This document shows positions 9,579 to 17,411 of a stretch of 64,000 nt of DNA, piece by piece. How positions within the stretch are numbered: position 1 is the stretch's first letter; the number at the start of each line of letters is the position of its first letter. Source of the stretch: Acerihabitans sp035013185 (lineage in GTDB: Bacteria; Pseudomonadota; Gammaproteobacteria; Enterobacterales; Enterobacteriaceae). The notes beneath the pieces are model-generated. The model was given only the letters and a program-made list of their open reading frames with translations. It searched no databases and was not told the DNA's origin. The DNA is taken from NCBI RefSeq assembly GCF_035013185.1, contig NZ_JAYGJO010000020.1, positions 39,413-103,412 of the forward strand, read 5' to 3'. Both the position numbers and the translations under genes were made by a program.

Positions 9579-11081
9579 GTGAAAATAACCTTTGGCTACG
9601 AATCATGGGCAATAAAGAATGACAACAAGAAAGTACCTGTTGAATGGAACAGCAAAACAGCTGTAAATCCACATATGGTATTGATTGGAATGTCAGGGGC
9701 AGGAAAGACATACAATTTAAAAAAAATGGTAGCGCAAATGTGCAACTCGTATGACTACCATCATCAGTTACGTGTCCATGTGTTTGACGTTCACGGGGAT
9801 ATTGAATTAGAAGGAGCCAGCACTGTCTTTTTCTCTGAACAAACTCGCTATGGCCTTAATCCCCTTGAAGTTAATCCTGATCCAGACTTTGGTGGCGTCC
9901 GAAAACGTGTTCAGAGCTTTATGTCCACAATGAATAAAGTGATGCATTCAATGGGAAGCAAACAGGAATCTACACTCCGAAATCTTTTAATTGATTTATA
10001 TGCACGCCATGGTTTTGTTCAGGATGATCCAAAAACATGGAAAGCTGAACCGGTTCCCGAACTACTGACATCCCCAGAACATGCAGATCGTGTTTATCTA
10101 GATGTACCTTTCGAAGATAAATCAGATGCAAACCGCCTTGGAGCACAGTGGGATGGAATTCCCGGCATAAAAGCATGGTGGATACCCGAGAAGGAGTATA
10201 CAGGTGGCATAACCCGCTGGCCTCCGAAATCCCTGCGAAGAGCAAACCCAACGACATCTGACCTCGTGCGATTTTCCCGGCATGTTCTGCTGAAATCATT
10301 TCTTGGAACCAGTCAGGATGCAGTCACTAAACTTGAAGCGGTAAACAAGATCGCCCGAACGATTACTAAAAGAGGAATCGATCTTCAGAAGACTGCTAAT
10401 CTGGGCAGCTATGACGAAAAAATATTGAGCGATTTTGATAAGGCAAAAGACGAAGCGCTCGACAGGTACAAAAGCTATCTCGATAGTCTGTCCACTGGCA
10501 TGGAGCTGGAAGATATCATCAAATACTCATCTACAGATGTGCTAAAGTCAGTATTAGAACGCATACAGAACATTGAGGCAATGGGCGTATTCAAACCAGA
10601 AACCCCGCCTTTTGACACCTCTAATCCTGTATGGCGATACAATATCAAAGCTCTGGGCCTCGAAGAACGTCGCCTGTTTGTCCTCTTCAAGCTTGAAGAA
10701 ATTTTCATGCGTGCAGTAGAGCGAGGAGAGCAAAGTGACGTTTGTGAGGTCATCGTGCTGGATGAGGCAAAAATTTATCTTGATTCAGATCCCGACAACA
10801 TCCTCAACAAAATCGCTAACGAGGCCCGTAAGTTTGGCCTTGCATTAATAGCTGCCGGCCAAACGCCAGTACACTTTACTGCCGATTTTATAGCTGCAAC
10901 CGCGACTAAGGTGGTATTAGGAGTTGATGAGAGTTACTGGAAACAAAGTTCAAACCTGATGCGCATTGATGAAAAACAGCTTAAGTGGATCAAACCTAAA
11001 CGAACTATGATGGTTCAAATCAAAGCCTCCGGTATGACAGCCACAAAATGGGAATATGTTTGTTTACCGCAAACCATATAA
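9579..11081 (+). CDS. HerA/VirB4-like ATPase with inserted DUF5710-like segment
   Basis: A 500-residue P-loop ATPase. Walker A is GMSGAGKT (37-44), Walker B is VIVLDEA (391-397), and AAGQTP near 418 is a sensor-like motif. FDVHGD near 69-74 is typical of DUF87/HerA-type DNA translocases. Between the two halves, about residues 170-215 (YLDVPFEDKSDANRLGAQWD ... AWWIPE) read like the DUF5710 domain found in plasmid primases and antirestriction proteins. The start is a GTG at 9579 with only a weak ribosome site. It is the only plus-strand gene in the first 22 kb and is monocistronic. It may pump DNA or remodel ssDNA complexes; the exact role is unknown. Confidence 0.75.
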   Translation: MKITFGYESWAIKNDNKKVPVEWNSKTAVNPHMVLIGMSGAGKTYNLKKMVAQMCNSYDYHHQLRVHVFDVHGDIELEGASTVFFSEQTRYGLNPLEVNPDPDFGGVRKRVQSFMSTMNKVMHSMGSKQESTLRNLLIDLYARHGFVQDDPKTWKAEPVPELLTSPEHADRVYLDVPFEDKSDANRLGAQWDGIPGIKAWWIPEKEYTGGITRWPPKSLRRANPTTSDLVRFSRHVLLKSFLGTSQDAVTKLEAVNKIARTITKRGIDLQKTANLGSYDEKILSDFDKAKDEALDRYKSYLDSLSTGMELEDIIKYSSTDVLKSVLERIQNIEAMGVFKPETPPFDTSNPVWRYNIKALGLEERRLFVLFKLEEIFMRAVERGEQSDVCEVIVLDEAKIYLDSDPDNILNKIANEARKFGLALIAAGQTPVHFTADFIAATATKVVLGVDESYWKQSSNLMRIDEKQLKWIKPKRTMMVQIKASGMTATKWEYVCLPQTI

Positions 11082-11221
11082 CCATGATTAACGGGAAAAT
11101 AAGAAATTTTAATTGGCCCGTATCAAGATAAATAATTGCGCCGAATAAATTGAAAACTGAACAGGAGCTTGTCACTCAATGGGCTGAACAAAGAGTGACA
11201 TTAAGATGGTAAAAAGAAATG

Positions 11222-11256
11222 GAACGGCGATATATCTTAACTAAATATCGCCGTTC
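11222..11256 (-). terminator. Hairpin downstream of pilV, probable terminator
   Basis: A perfect 12-bp stem (GAACGGCGATAT and its complement) with an 11-base loop. Reading the minus strand it is followed by CATTTCTTTTT, a modest U-tract, and it lies about 70 bases past the pilV stop. It could also separate pilV from the converging ATPase gene. Confidence 0.55.
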
Positions 11257-11323
11257 AAAAAAAACTGAGGATGTTTATAGGATCACAGGTACAATCTAAG
11301 TTAATAATGCAAGGTATATTTCA

Positions 11324-12616
11324 TCAATATATGATACCCATTCCGAGACCAATAATGGAGGACACGTTACCGCCCGCATCACAAAAGATGTGTATGTCAT
11401 CACGGGCCCCGACCCCGCCTGGGTCTTTATTACCAAAAACGTTAAAATACGCATTTCTTACGCGCTGGCTAGTATCATACAAATTGATACAGGCTATTGA
11501 ATTGCCGGGACTTTTCCACACACCATCTTGGCAGTTAAGTATTGCCCCTGAGCCATTGCGAGCTATAGCGCCATTTGCGGGGCAACCATTATCAGCTCCG
11601 ACGACCATTCCAGAGTACAGAAAACCGTTAGCAACGATATTACCGTTGGCCTGAACATTATTCCGGGATTGAACTGTACCTCCCGTTACTGTTCCCTTGC
11701 CAGTAATACTTCCGTTCGCATCGATGTTGCCCGTTGAATTAACGTATGCACCATAAAATCCACCTGCTGTTTGCACGTTTTTATCACCATATGCTTTGAT
11801 AGTTGAGGAATCGCCCATATACCAGCCACCGCCATATTTTGAAAAGTAAACACCACCGTCACCCGTTGTTCTGAACCAGCCTCCTGTATATGTCTCACCA
11901 CTGGTATTGGTTGTAGTACTTTTGAGTGTGGTTGTATTTGTATTGTTAACGTTATTCAAATCATTTGAATTAAGGTCAATGGCTGTATTCATCCGATTAA
12001 CTTCCGGGTGTCCAGAAACAGCTGATCGGTACAAATAATCGTTATCTATTTGACCATCAGTAAAAAATAGAGCAGAAGCAAGATGACCTGCATTGTTCCC
12101 AAGCTTATAGTTGGAAAGCGCCGTACTCCAACTGCCATATGCTCCTTTGACTACACCTGGTGTTGATGACGCGATATATCCCGCTGAAGCACCCGCTTTG
12201 TTGGCAATTTTGACCAAGCTACCGTCATTAATAGCAGCACCACCTGAACTAACAAGAATCGACTCCAACTTATTAACCGAGGGTTCTATAGCGTAGAGTT
12301 GATATGTTTGCCCACGGGGACTAGTATCACCAAAGGAAGCAGGCAAATACTTTGTGGTTTTCAACATTTGCACGGTGATAACAGCAGGTGTTGTAGGTGA
12401 CGCCACTGCCAACACAGCATCATAATTATCACTGATGTATTTTTGCGATGCCTTTGTCAGTGTATTTTGATACTGTGCAGTAGCAGCATTCAATAATTCT
12501 TCCGCTTGTTTATTCTGATAATTCCAAACAGCGATTGTAGCTCCAGCGAGAATGGAAATCCCCCATATAACTTCTAAGAGAGTCATACCGCTATGAATTT
12601 TTTTTAAACGCTTCAT
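11324..12616 (-). CDS. pilV: PilV minor prepilin / tip adhesin
   Basis: A 430-residue type IV prepilin with a short basic leader ending in SGMTLLEVIW, giving predicted cleavage between G10 and M11. After the pilin helix (to about residue 50), the body is rich in Gly, Asn and Thr and has tail-fibre-like segments (GGWFRTTGDGGVYFSKYGGG, near 245-265) typical of R64 PilV. The C-terminal ~110 residues (from GFLYSGMVVGADNGCP) form a cysteine-containing variable tip domain. In R64 the PilV C-terminus chooses recipient cells in liquid mating. Here it is the last gene of the pil operon. No recombinase gene or invertible segments lie beside it, so it seems to encode a fixed tip. Confidence 0.9.
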   Translation of the reverse strand: MKRLKKIHSGMTLLEVIWGISILAGATIAVWNYQNKQAEELLNAATAQYQNTLTKASQKYISDNYDAVLAVASPTTPAVITVQMLKTTKYLPASFGDTSPRGQTYQLYAIEPSVNKLESILVSSGGAAINDGSLVKIANKAGASAGYIASSTPGVVKGAYGSWSTALSNYKLGNNAGHLASALFFTDGQIDNDYLYRSAVSGHPEVNRMNTAIDLNSNDLNNVNNTNTTTLKSTTTNTSGETYTGGWFRTTGDGGVYFSKYGGGWYMGDSSTIKAYGDKNVQTAGGFYGAYVNSTGNIDANGSITGKGTVTGGTVQSRNNVQANGNIVANGFLYSGMVVGADNGCPANGAIARNGSGAILNCQDGVWKSPGNSIACINLYDTSQRVRNAYFNVFGNKDPGGVGARDDIHIFCDAGGNVSSIIGLGMGIIY

Positions 12617-12657
12617 AAAAATACCGCCATATGGTTATATTGGCATGTAAACAAGAA

Positions 12658-13590
12658 CTAACTCCACTGCTCTTGATTTAGTTGCTGTTGTATATCATTT
12701 TCTAAGGAGGTGAATTTTCCTTCTTTAATTTTAACCCTTGCCGCATCAGTTATTCGAAAACATATTGTTTCTAATACTTTATTAGTGATCACACCTTGCG
12801 CCCTAGTCGATGTCAGAGTTTGAAAGATGACAAGGGTTAATCCTTCGGCAAGCGAACTCGCTATTTCATGACCGGCTAATGCACAATACTTTTCTATTGC
12901 CTCACGGATACTTCCTGCATGAATTGTAGAAATGATTAAGTGTCCATTTATCGAAGCCACAGCTGTTTCCTTTGCTGTATCCGGCTCGCGTATTTCACCA
13001 ATGAAAATCAAATCTGCCCCCGACCTAAGAGACCTGATCAGGGGTTCTTGATAACCACCATTAAAACGACTAGCCTGAGCCTGTATGCACCTTCCGCTTC
13101 CGTGGATACCCGCGAGCAAAGTTTCTGTTGGATCTTCAATAGCCACACCAATACCACCGAATTTATTTAATCTATAGCTAACTATTGATGCAGCTGTTGT
13201 GGTCTTACCGTGTCGCATCTTACCCGCAACTAAAATGAGTCCTTCCTGTTCTTTTATATTCAGAAGGTCAATTGTTGAATCGACCAGGTTTAGCTGGCTT
13301 AACTCTCTAATTTCAGATTCAATTTTTCTTAGAAAAAAAACAGGACAGTCATCAAAATCCTGTATTACAGTGACACGATATCTGACGCCATCATAAAATA
13401 ATGAAAATTCAGGATTGTTTCTAGACTGGTTTTTTTCCAAGCACTTGGATTTAATATTTTGAATTTCCGTATGAAGATCAGTTGGAACTGAGAAACGACC
13501 TTCTCCATCATGGTAATCTGAGAAATCAGAAGCTATGTATAAATCGATGAACTCAAGTTCACGTAAATTACTTGCCATTGAAGTACTCAT
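12658..13590 (-). CDS. PilT-like secretion/retraction ATPase
   Basis: A 310-residue GspE/PilT-superfamily ATPase. Walker A is GKMRHGKT (123-130). An Asp-box-like IEDPTE lies near 151-156, Walker B is LIFIGEIRE (194-202), and STIHAG (221-226) matches the His box. It lacks the tetracysteine module and N-terminal domain of PilQ, so it resembles retraction motors such as PilT. It lies between pilS and pilV in the pil operon. To my knowledge the R64 pil locus has only PilQ as its ATPase, so this second motor is unusual. R64 pilT is a transglycosylase, so I leave the symbol empty. Confidence 0.85.
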   Translation of the reverse strand: MSTSMASNLRELEFIDLYIASDFSDYHDGEGRFSVPTDLHTEIQNIKSKCLEKNQSRNNPEFSLFYDGVRYRVTVIQDFDDCPVFFLRKIESEIRELSQLNLVDSTIDLLNIKEQEGLILVAGKMRHGKTTTAASIVSYRLNKFGGIGVAIEDPTETLLAGIHGSGRCIQAQASRFNGGYQEPLIRSLRSGADLIFIGEIREPDTAKETAVASINGHLIISTIHAGSIREAIEKYCALAGHEIASSLAEGLTLVIFQTLTSTRAQGVITNKVLETICFRITDAARVKIKEGKFTSLENDIQQQLNQEQWS

Positions 13591-13636
13591 AGAGTAAAGG
13601 AGGGTTAATGTATCCCTAAAATAAATGGTTTATAAA

Positions 13637-14167
13637 TTAAATAGTGCTTTTCCAGACCAATGTGTTTGAATCTGAGTTACAGGCTGTTGATGATAGCGCA
13701 GGTGTAACTTCACCTGTTAATACTGTACCGTTAACCGTCGTTGTGGAAAAAGTACTGCTTTTCGACATTTGCACGGATAACTTATTACAAGCTTGCTTAG
13801 GTACTGAAGAATAGCTAATTGTATAATAAGTGCTTGCTCCCGTAGCCAACACGGCACCACCATAGCTGTTTTTGATACCTGTCCCGGTATCAGTCATATC
13901 ACCAGGAATCAAATTATTGTTCTTCAGATATGTATATAAATCACCAGTTGGATAGCCGCTCGACGTCCAGAGGTTCCCGGAAATGCCATTGCTGAGCATA
14001 GCAATATGCCCCTGTTCAGCGTTAACTCCAGCACTTTCGTTTGCAGTGCCTACACGCCCCATGATCGCATAGAGCATCCCGCCCAGAATAACGATTCCAG
14101 CAAGAATTTCAATCAGTGTCACCCCAGCGTGGAGTTTCTTTTTTTGAAAACGCGTTAATGTATTCAT
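13637..14167 (-). CDS. pilS: PilS major type IV prepilin
   Basis: A 176-residue type IVb prepilin. The leader KKKLHAGVTLIEILAG has the conserved Gly before the cleavage site and Glu5 of the mature helix. The mature protein has a hydrophobic helix and a C-terminal region with two cysteines (QACNKL and STACNSD) able to form the D-loop disulfide. The start is placed on the ATG with TAGGTGATT in front, two codons after a GTG. It lies directly after pilR, as in R64. It should be the thin-pilus subunit processed by PilU. Confidence 0.9.
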   Translation of the reverse strand: MNTLTRFQKKKLHAGVTLIEILAGIVILGGMLYAIMGRVGTANESAGVNAEQGHIAMLSNGISGNLWTSSGYPTGDLYTYLKNNNLIPGDMTDTGTGIKNSYGGAVLATGASTYYTISYSSVPKQACNKLSVQMSKSSTFSTTTVNGTVLTGEVTPALSSTACNSDSNTLVWKSTI

Positions 14168-14297
14168 AATCACCTATTGTTAGTTTGAATAACCGCATGA
14201 TGCTAATATAATATATTCTTTAATGAAGTTATTTATTATAATTCACCGAGGTTAACTAGAGTATATTATTTAAAGGGAAATTATTAAATATAATTCA

Positions 14298-15383
14298 TTA
14301 CGGATTAACAACCATGTTAGCCATGTCATTCATGCCTAATGTAACGAATAAAATAGCGGCACCAACCAGTGCAATACCTACGTTAAAAAGTACTGATGCC
14401 ATCAGATCTACTTTAACTACGCTTTCCTCCAACCATTCCCGCGCATAATCGTTTAGTACCAAATCTAATTTACCACCATCGGAAATGGCTTTTATGAACT
14501 GGATAGCCTCTCTGTCTGGAAAATCATAACCAGAATTCGCCAACGCATCACCAAACTTAACACCACTATTAATACCAAATAGAGCAGCATGAACACGCTC
14601 TTTGTACCATGGAGATGCTTCCTGCATAATTTCAGCAAGCGCAACGTTGAGCTTTACACCAGATGATACCAATGCCGAAAGAGAAAGAAGGAAAGACGCC
14701 CCAATTACTGTACGATATATCGAATAAGGTGGAATTCGATCAAGCCATACTCTCAAACTTCCAAAAGAATACGGAAATGAAGCCATAACTAAAAACACAA
14801 AAAATATCACTACGATCAAAAGATATATACCATAATTTGTAATGAACATTGACAGTTCATAAAGAAATTTGGCATTTCCTTCCCAAGATGCTGGATTACT
14901 CATTTTCGCAAAGGGTGGAATTAACTTATATGAAATAAAATATAAAAGATATCCAACCGACAAGATCAGAAAAATAGGATATCCTACAGCCTTAGCTATT
15001 GAACCTTTCATTTTCCCTTGTGTATTCAACACGTCAATTAAATCATTTAACTGAGCAATCAGTCGACTCCCCTTTTCACCTGCACGAAGCATACTGGCTT
15101 CATGGTGCGGAATCCATCGACCTAATGCTGTCCCTAACGAGTCACCGCTACCCACAGCCTGATAGCAGTTTAGTAAAATAATTGCGACTGAGTTTGTTTT
15201 TTTCTTACCACCATTACTATAAATTTCATAAAGTCTGAAAAGTGCTTTTTGCAGCTGGACTTCATTCTTAAGCATCACTGCAATTGATTTATAAATACGC
15301 TTACGACGCTTCGTATCAAAGTTTAATTTGTGCCAGTTATGGTTTACTACTTCAGCGAAAGAAAAAAGACTCATTGAAATCAT
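14298..15383 (-). CDS. pilR: PilR inner-membrane pilus platform protein (GspF family)
   Basis: A 361-residue polytopic protein with two GspF-type cytoplasmic repeats. Membrane segments are seen near residues 135-155 (YPIFLILSVGYLLYFIS), 180-205 and at the C-terminus (FNVGIALVGAAILFVTLG). GspF/PilC proteins link the assembly ATPase to the growing pilus. Its start overlaps the pilQ stop (AATGA), so translation is probably coupled. The order pilQ-pilR-pilS matches R64. Confidence 0.9.
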   Translation of the reverse strand: MISMSLFSFAEVVNHNWHKLNFDTKRRKRIYKSIAVMLKNEVQLQKALFRLYEIYSNGGKKKTNSVAIILLNCYQAVGSGDSLGTALGRWIPHHEASMLRAGEKGSRLIAQLNDLIDVLNTQGKMKGSIAKAVGYPIFLILSVGYLLYFISYKLIPPFAKMSNPASWEGNAKFLYELSMFITNYGIYLLIVVIFFVFLVMASFPYSFGSLRVWLDRIPPYSIYRTVIGASFLLSLSALVSSGVKLNVALAEIMQEASPWYKERVHAALFGINSGVKFGDALANSGYDFPDREAIQFIKAISDGGKLDLVLNDYAREWLEESVVKVDLMASVLFNVGIALVGAAILFVTLGMNDMANMVVNP

Positions 15384-16918
15384 TCCTCATCCAGCAAGCA
15401 GGCATACTGTTCTGCAATATCAGGATCAATATCACCACTATTTATTTTCTGAATAAGGTGATGACTCAATGGTTTTCCATGTTCTGTATTGATCCAATAA
15501 TGACGCGCCGCTGCGTTACCTTCTTTTTTAAATACATTGAGAAGTTCAAAACTTGGCATGATAATTTCAGCTACAACGGTTCGACCTTCAATCCCACTGT
15601 AATTACATTGATTACACCCCGGCCCCATCAAATAAATATTACCCTTTATATATTCTGTTCTTTCTTTTATACGAAATAATAAATCTTCTTCGAGTTTATT
15701 TTCATTTTCCTTGGTCAGCTTTATTCGACATGATTTGCAAGTTACTGGTACAAGACATTGGTTAACTAGTCCGATTACGAGTTTTGGATTTGATAGAAGG
15801 CTCATTTGGATACCTTCATCTTCTAGGCGATCCAATATAGATGTTGAATCGTTAGCATGTACAGTTGCATACACCTGATGTCCTGTCATTCCCGCTCGGA
15901 AAACAGCTTGAGCAGAAGCTTTATCCCTTGCCTCACCAACTACCACGATATCTGGGTCGAGACGTAAAGCACTTGAAATTGAACGCGCCCACGAAGCACT
16001 CACTTCTGCTTCATCATCAAAATCCTCACATAAAACAGGAGTGTGATTGACATCATCAATTGAGTTTTCTGGCGGGTTTTCAATAGTAAAAATGTGTTTA
16101 GTGCCTTTAGTAGATACAACTAATTCGCGCATTATGCATTCAAGCGTTGTGGTTTTACCTGAACCTGTTTCCCCTGACAATATGATAATGCCACGCCTTT
16201 TTTTCTGCATCTTACGCATCATGGCAAGATGGTAATCAGCATAACCCAGCATTTTAATTGTGAGATCTGACTTAGAATTATCTTTCATAAGTCGTATGAC
16301 CATCAATGAGCCAACATCCGTAGGAGTCGTCGATACACGCGCACCTATAAGACCTAACTCTTTGAGAATTTCTTTCCTGATTCGGCCATCCTGTTTTTTA
16401 CCTTCTTTATGGTGGGTGTCAGATACATCAAGCATTGAAGGATAGATAGTAGGAATGAGCTGTTTTACTCTGTCAGTTCGTGAACTCAATGGTTGAGCTA
16501 TAAGATTACCGTTAATTCTAAATTTAATTACACTTTTACCATCGCGATCAATTAAATGAATATCTGAAGAACCCTTCTTCATTGCATCTTTAATAATTGA
16601 TAACACTATGGATTGGTTTGTTGTAGCATCACCATGATTTTCAACTTCATGGGTATATGCAGCAGAAATACTCTCATAATTAGTAATATTTATTTCATAC
16701 TGGACATCCTGGCGATCAAGACGATCCATAAATGAGATCACATTTATATCAGATTGTTTTCCATCACAAATATGAAGAAATTTATTTTCCTCATCAAATA
16801 TACATATACCACGAAGTACTTCATTTGTTGCGGGAATATACCAGTTAGAATTTTCATTCGGAACAATTATCTTATAACTTGCACCCGTATTAATTGGTAC
16901 TAATTCAAGAGCCGACAT
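15380..16918 (-). CDS. pilQ: PilQ pilus assembly ATPase (GspE/PilB family)
   Basis: A 512-residue ATPase with Walker A GETGSGKT (249-256), Walker B IVVVGEARD and the His-box ATVHAND. A tetracysteine zinc module follows (CKSC and CNQC, roughly 403-447), typical of extension ATPases. It should power assembly of the PilS pilus with PilR. It overlaps pilP at one end and pilR at the other. All expected motifs are intact. Confidence 0.93.
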   Translation of the reverse strand: MSALELVPINTGASYKIIVPNENSNWYIPATNEVLRGICIFDEENKFLHICDGKQSDINVISFMDRLDRQDVQYEINITNYESISAAYTHEVENHGDATTNQSIVLSIIKDAMKKGSSDIHLIDRDGKSVIKFRINGNLIAQPLSSRTDRVKQLIPTIYPSMLDVSDTHHKEGKKQDGRIRKEILKELGLIGARVSTTPTDVGSLMVIRLMKDNSKSDLTIKMLGYADYHLAMMRKMQKKRRGIIILSGETGSGKTTTLECIMRELVVSTKGTKHIFTIENPPENSIDDVNHTPVLCEDFDDEAEVSASWARSISSALRLDPDIVVVGEARDKASAQAVFRAGMTGHQVYATVHANDSTSILDRLEDEGIQMSLLSNPKLVIGLVNQCLVPVTCKSCRIKLTKENENKLEEDLLFRIKERTEYIKGNIYLMGPGCNQCNYSGIEGRTVVAEIIMPSFELLNVFKKEGNAAARHYWINTEHGKPLSHHLIQKINSGDIDPDIAEQYACLLDEE

Positions 16919-17411
16919 TAATCACCTTCCCATCTTGCATTAATTGAACACGATCAACCGTTACGGATTTCACTACATAACCACCAGGCAAGGTGTCTCC
17001 GCTTTTTGCCTCAACAGACGAGCCATCAGATAATTTAAATAACGCGGTAAGCTTCACACCACCATAAACTGCCGCTAGCCGTGGCACTTTGCTTTCCACA
17101 GAATCCTGGGTTTTAGCTTGTGATGCAGTCATTGGTGGAAGGCTGTACATCCCTGGCATACCTGTCTGGTTTTGAGGTAATTGAGCATCATCAAAGACAC
17201 CTTTTCTTGCCTTACCTAATTTGTAACGTGCCTTCTCCAGTTCAAAGAGTTCTTTTGTATAATTTATCTGCTGTTTAATATTAGTCATATCCATGACCGA
17301 CAGTGGAAGGCCATTATCTTTCTCCTGTGACGTATTTTCAGCCGCTAGGACTGAATTAATGAACAGCCATCCTATTGCTAGAAAAATAATTTTCTTCTTA
17401 ACGTTTTGCAT
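16905..17411 (-). CDS. pilP: PilP pilus biogenesis protein
   Basis: A 168-residue protein with an N-terminal signal peptide (KKKIIFLAIGWLFINSVLAA) and a heptad-like helix near 40-65 (QQINYTKELFELEKARYKLG). The C-terminal small beta domain contains LPGGYVVKSVTVDRVQLMQ, typical of PilP-type proteins that connect secretin and inner-membrane parts. It overlaps pilO by 14 bases and pilQ by 14 bases. Assignment rests on order, size and these features. Confidence 0.85.
   Translation of the reverse strand: MQNVKKKIIFLAIGWLFINSVLAAENTSQEKDNGLPLSVMDMTNIKQQINYTKELFELEKARYKLGKARKGVFDDAQLPQNQTGMPGMYSLPPMTASQAKTQDSVESKVPRLAAVYGGVKLTALFKLSDGSSVEAKSGDTLPGGYVVKSVTVDRVQLMQDGKVINVGS

Noticed and set aside
11139..11214. 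Short plus-strand frame ending in KTEQELVTQWAEQRVTLRW
   Set aside because: It is only about 25 codons, has no usual start codon or ribosome site, and overlaps a hairpin. It may be a gene remnant but cannot be supported.
11324..11500. Shufflon segments at the pilV end
   Set aside because: I found no repeated inverted sfx-like sites and no alternative C-terminal reading frames nearby.
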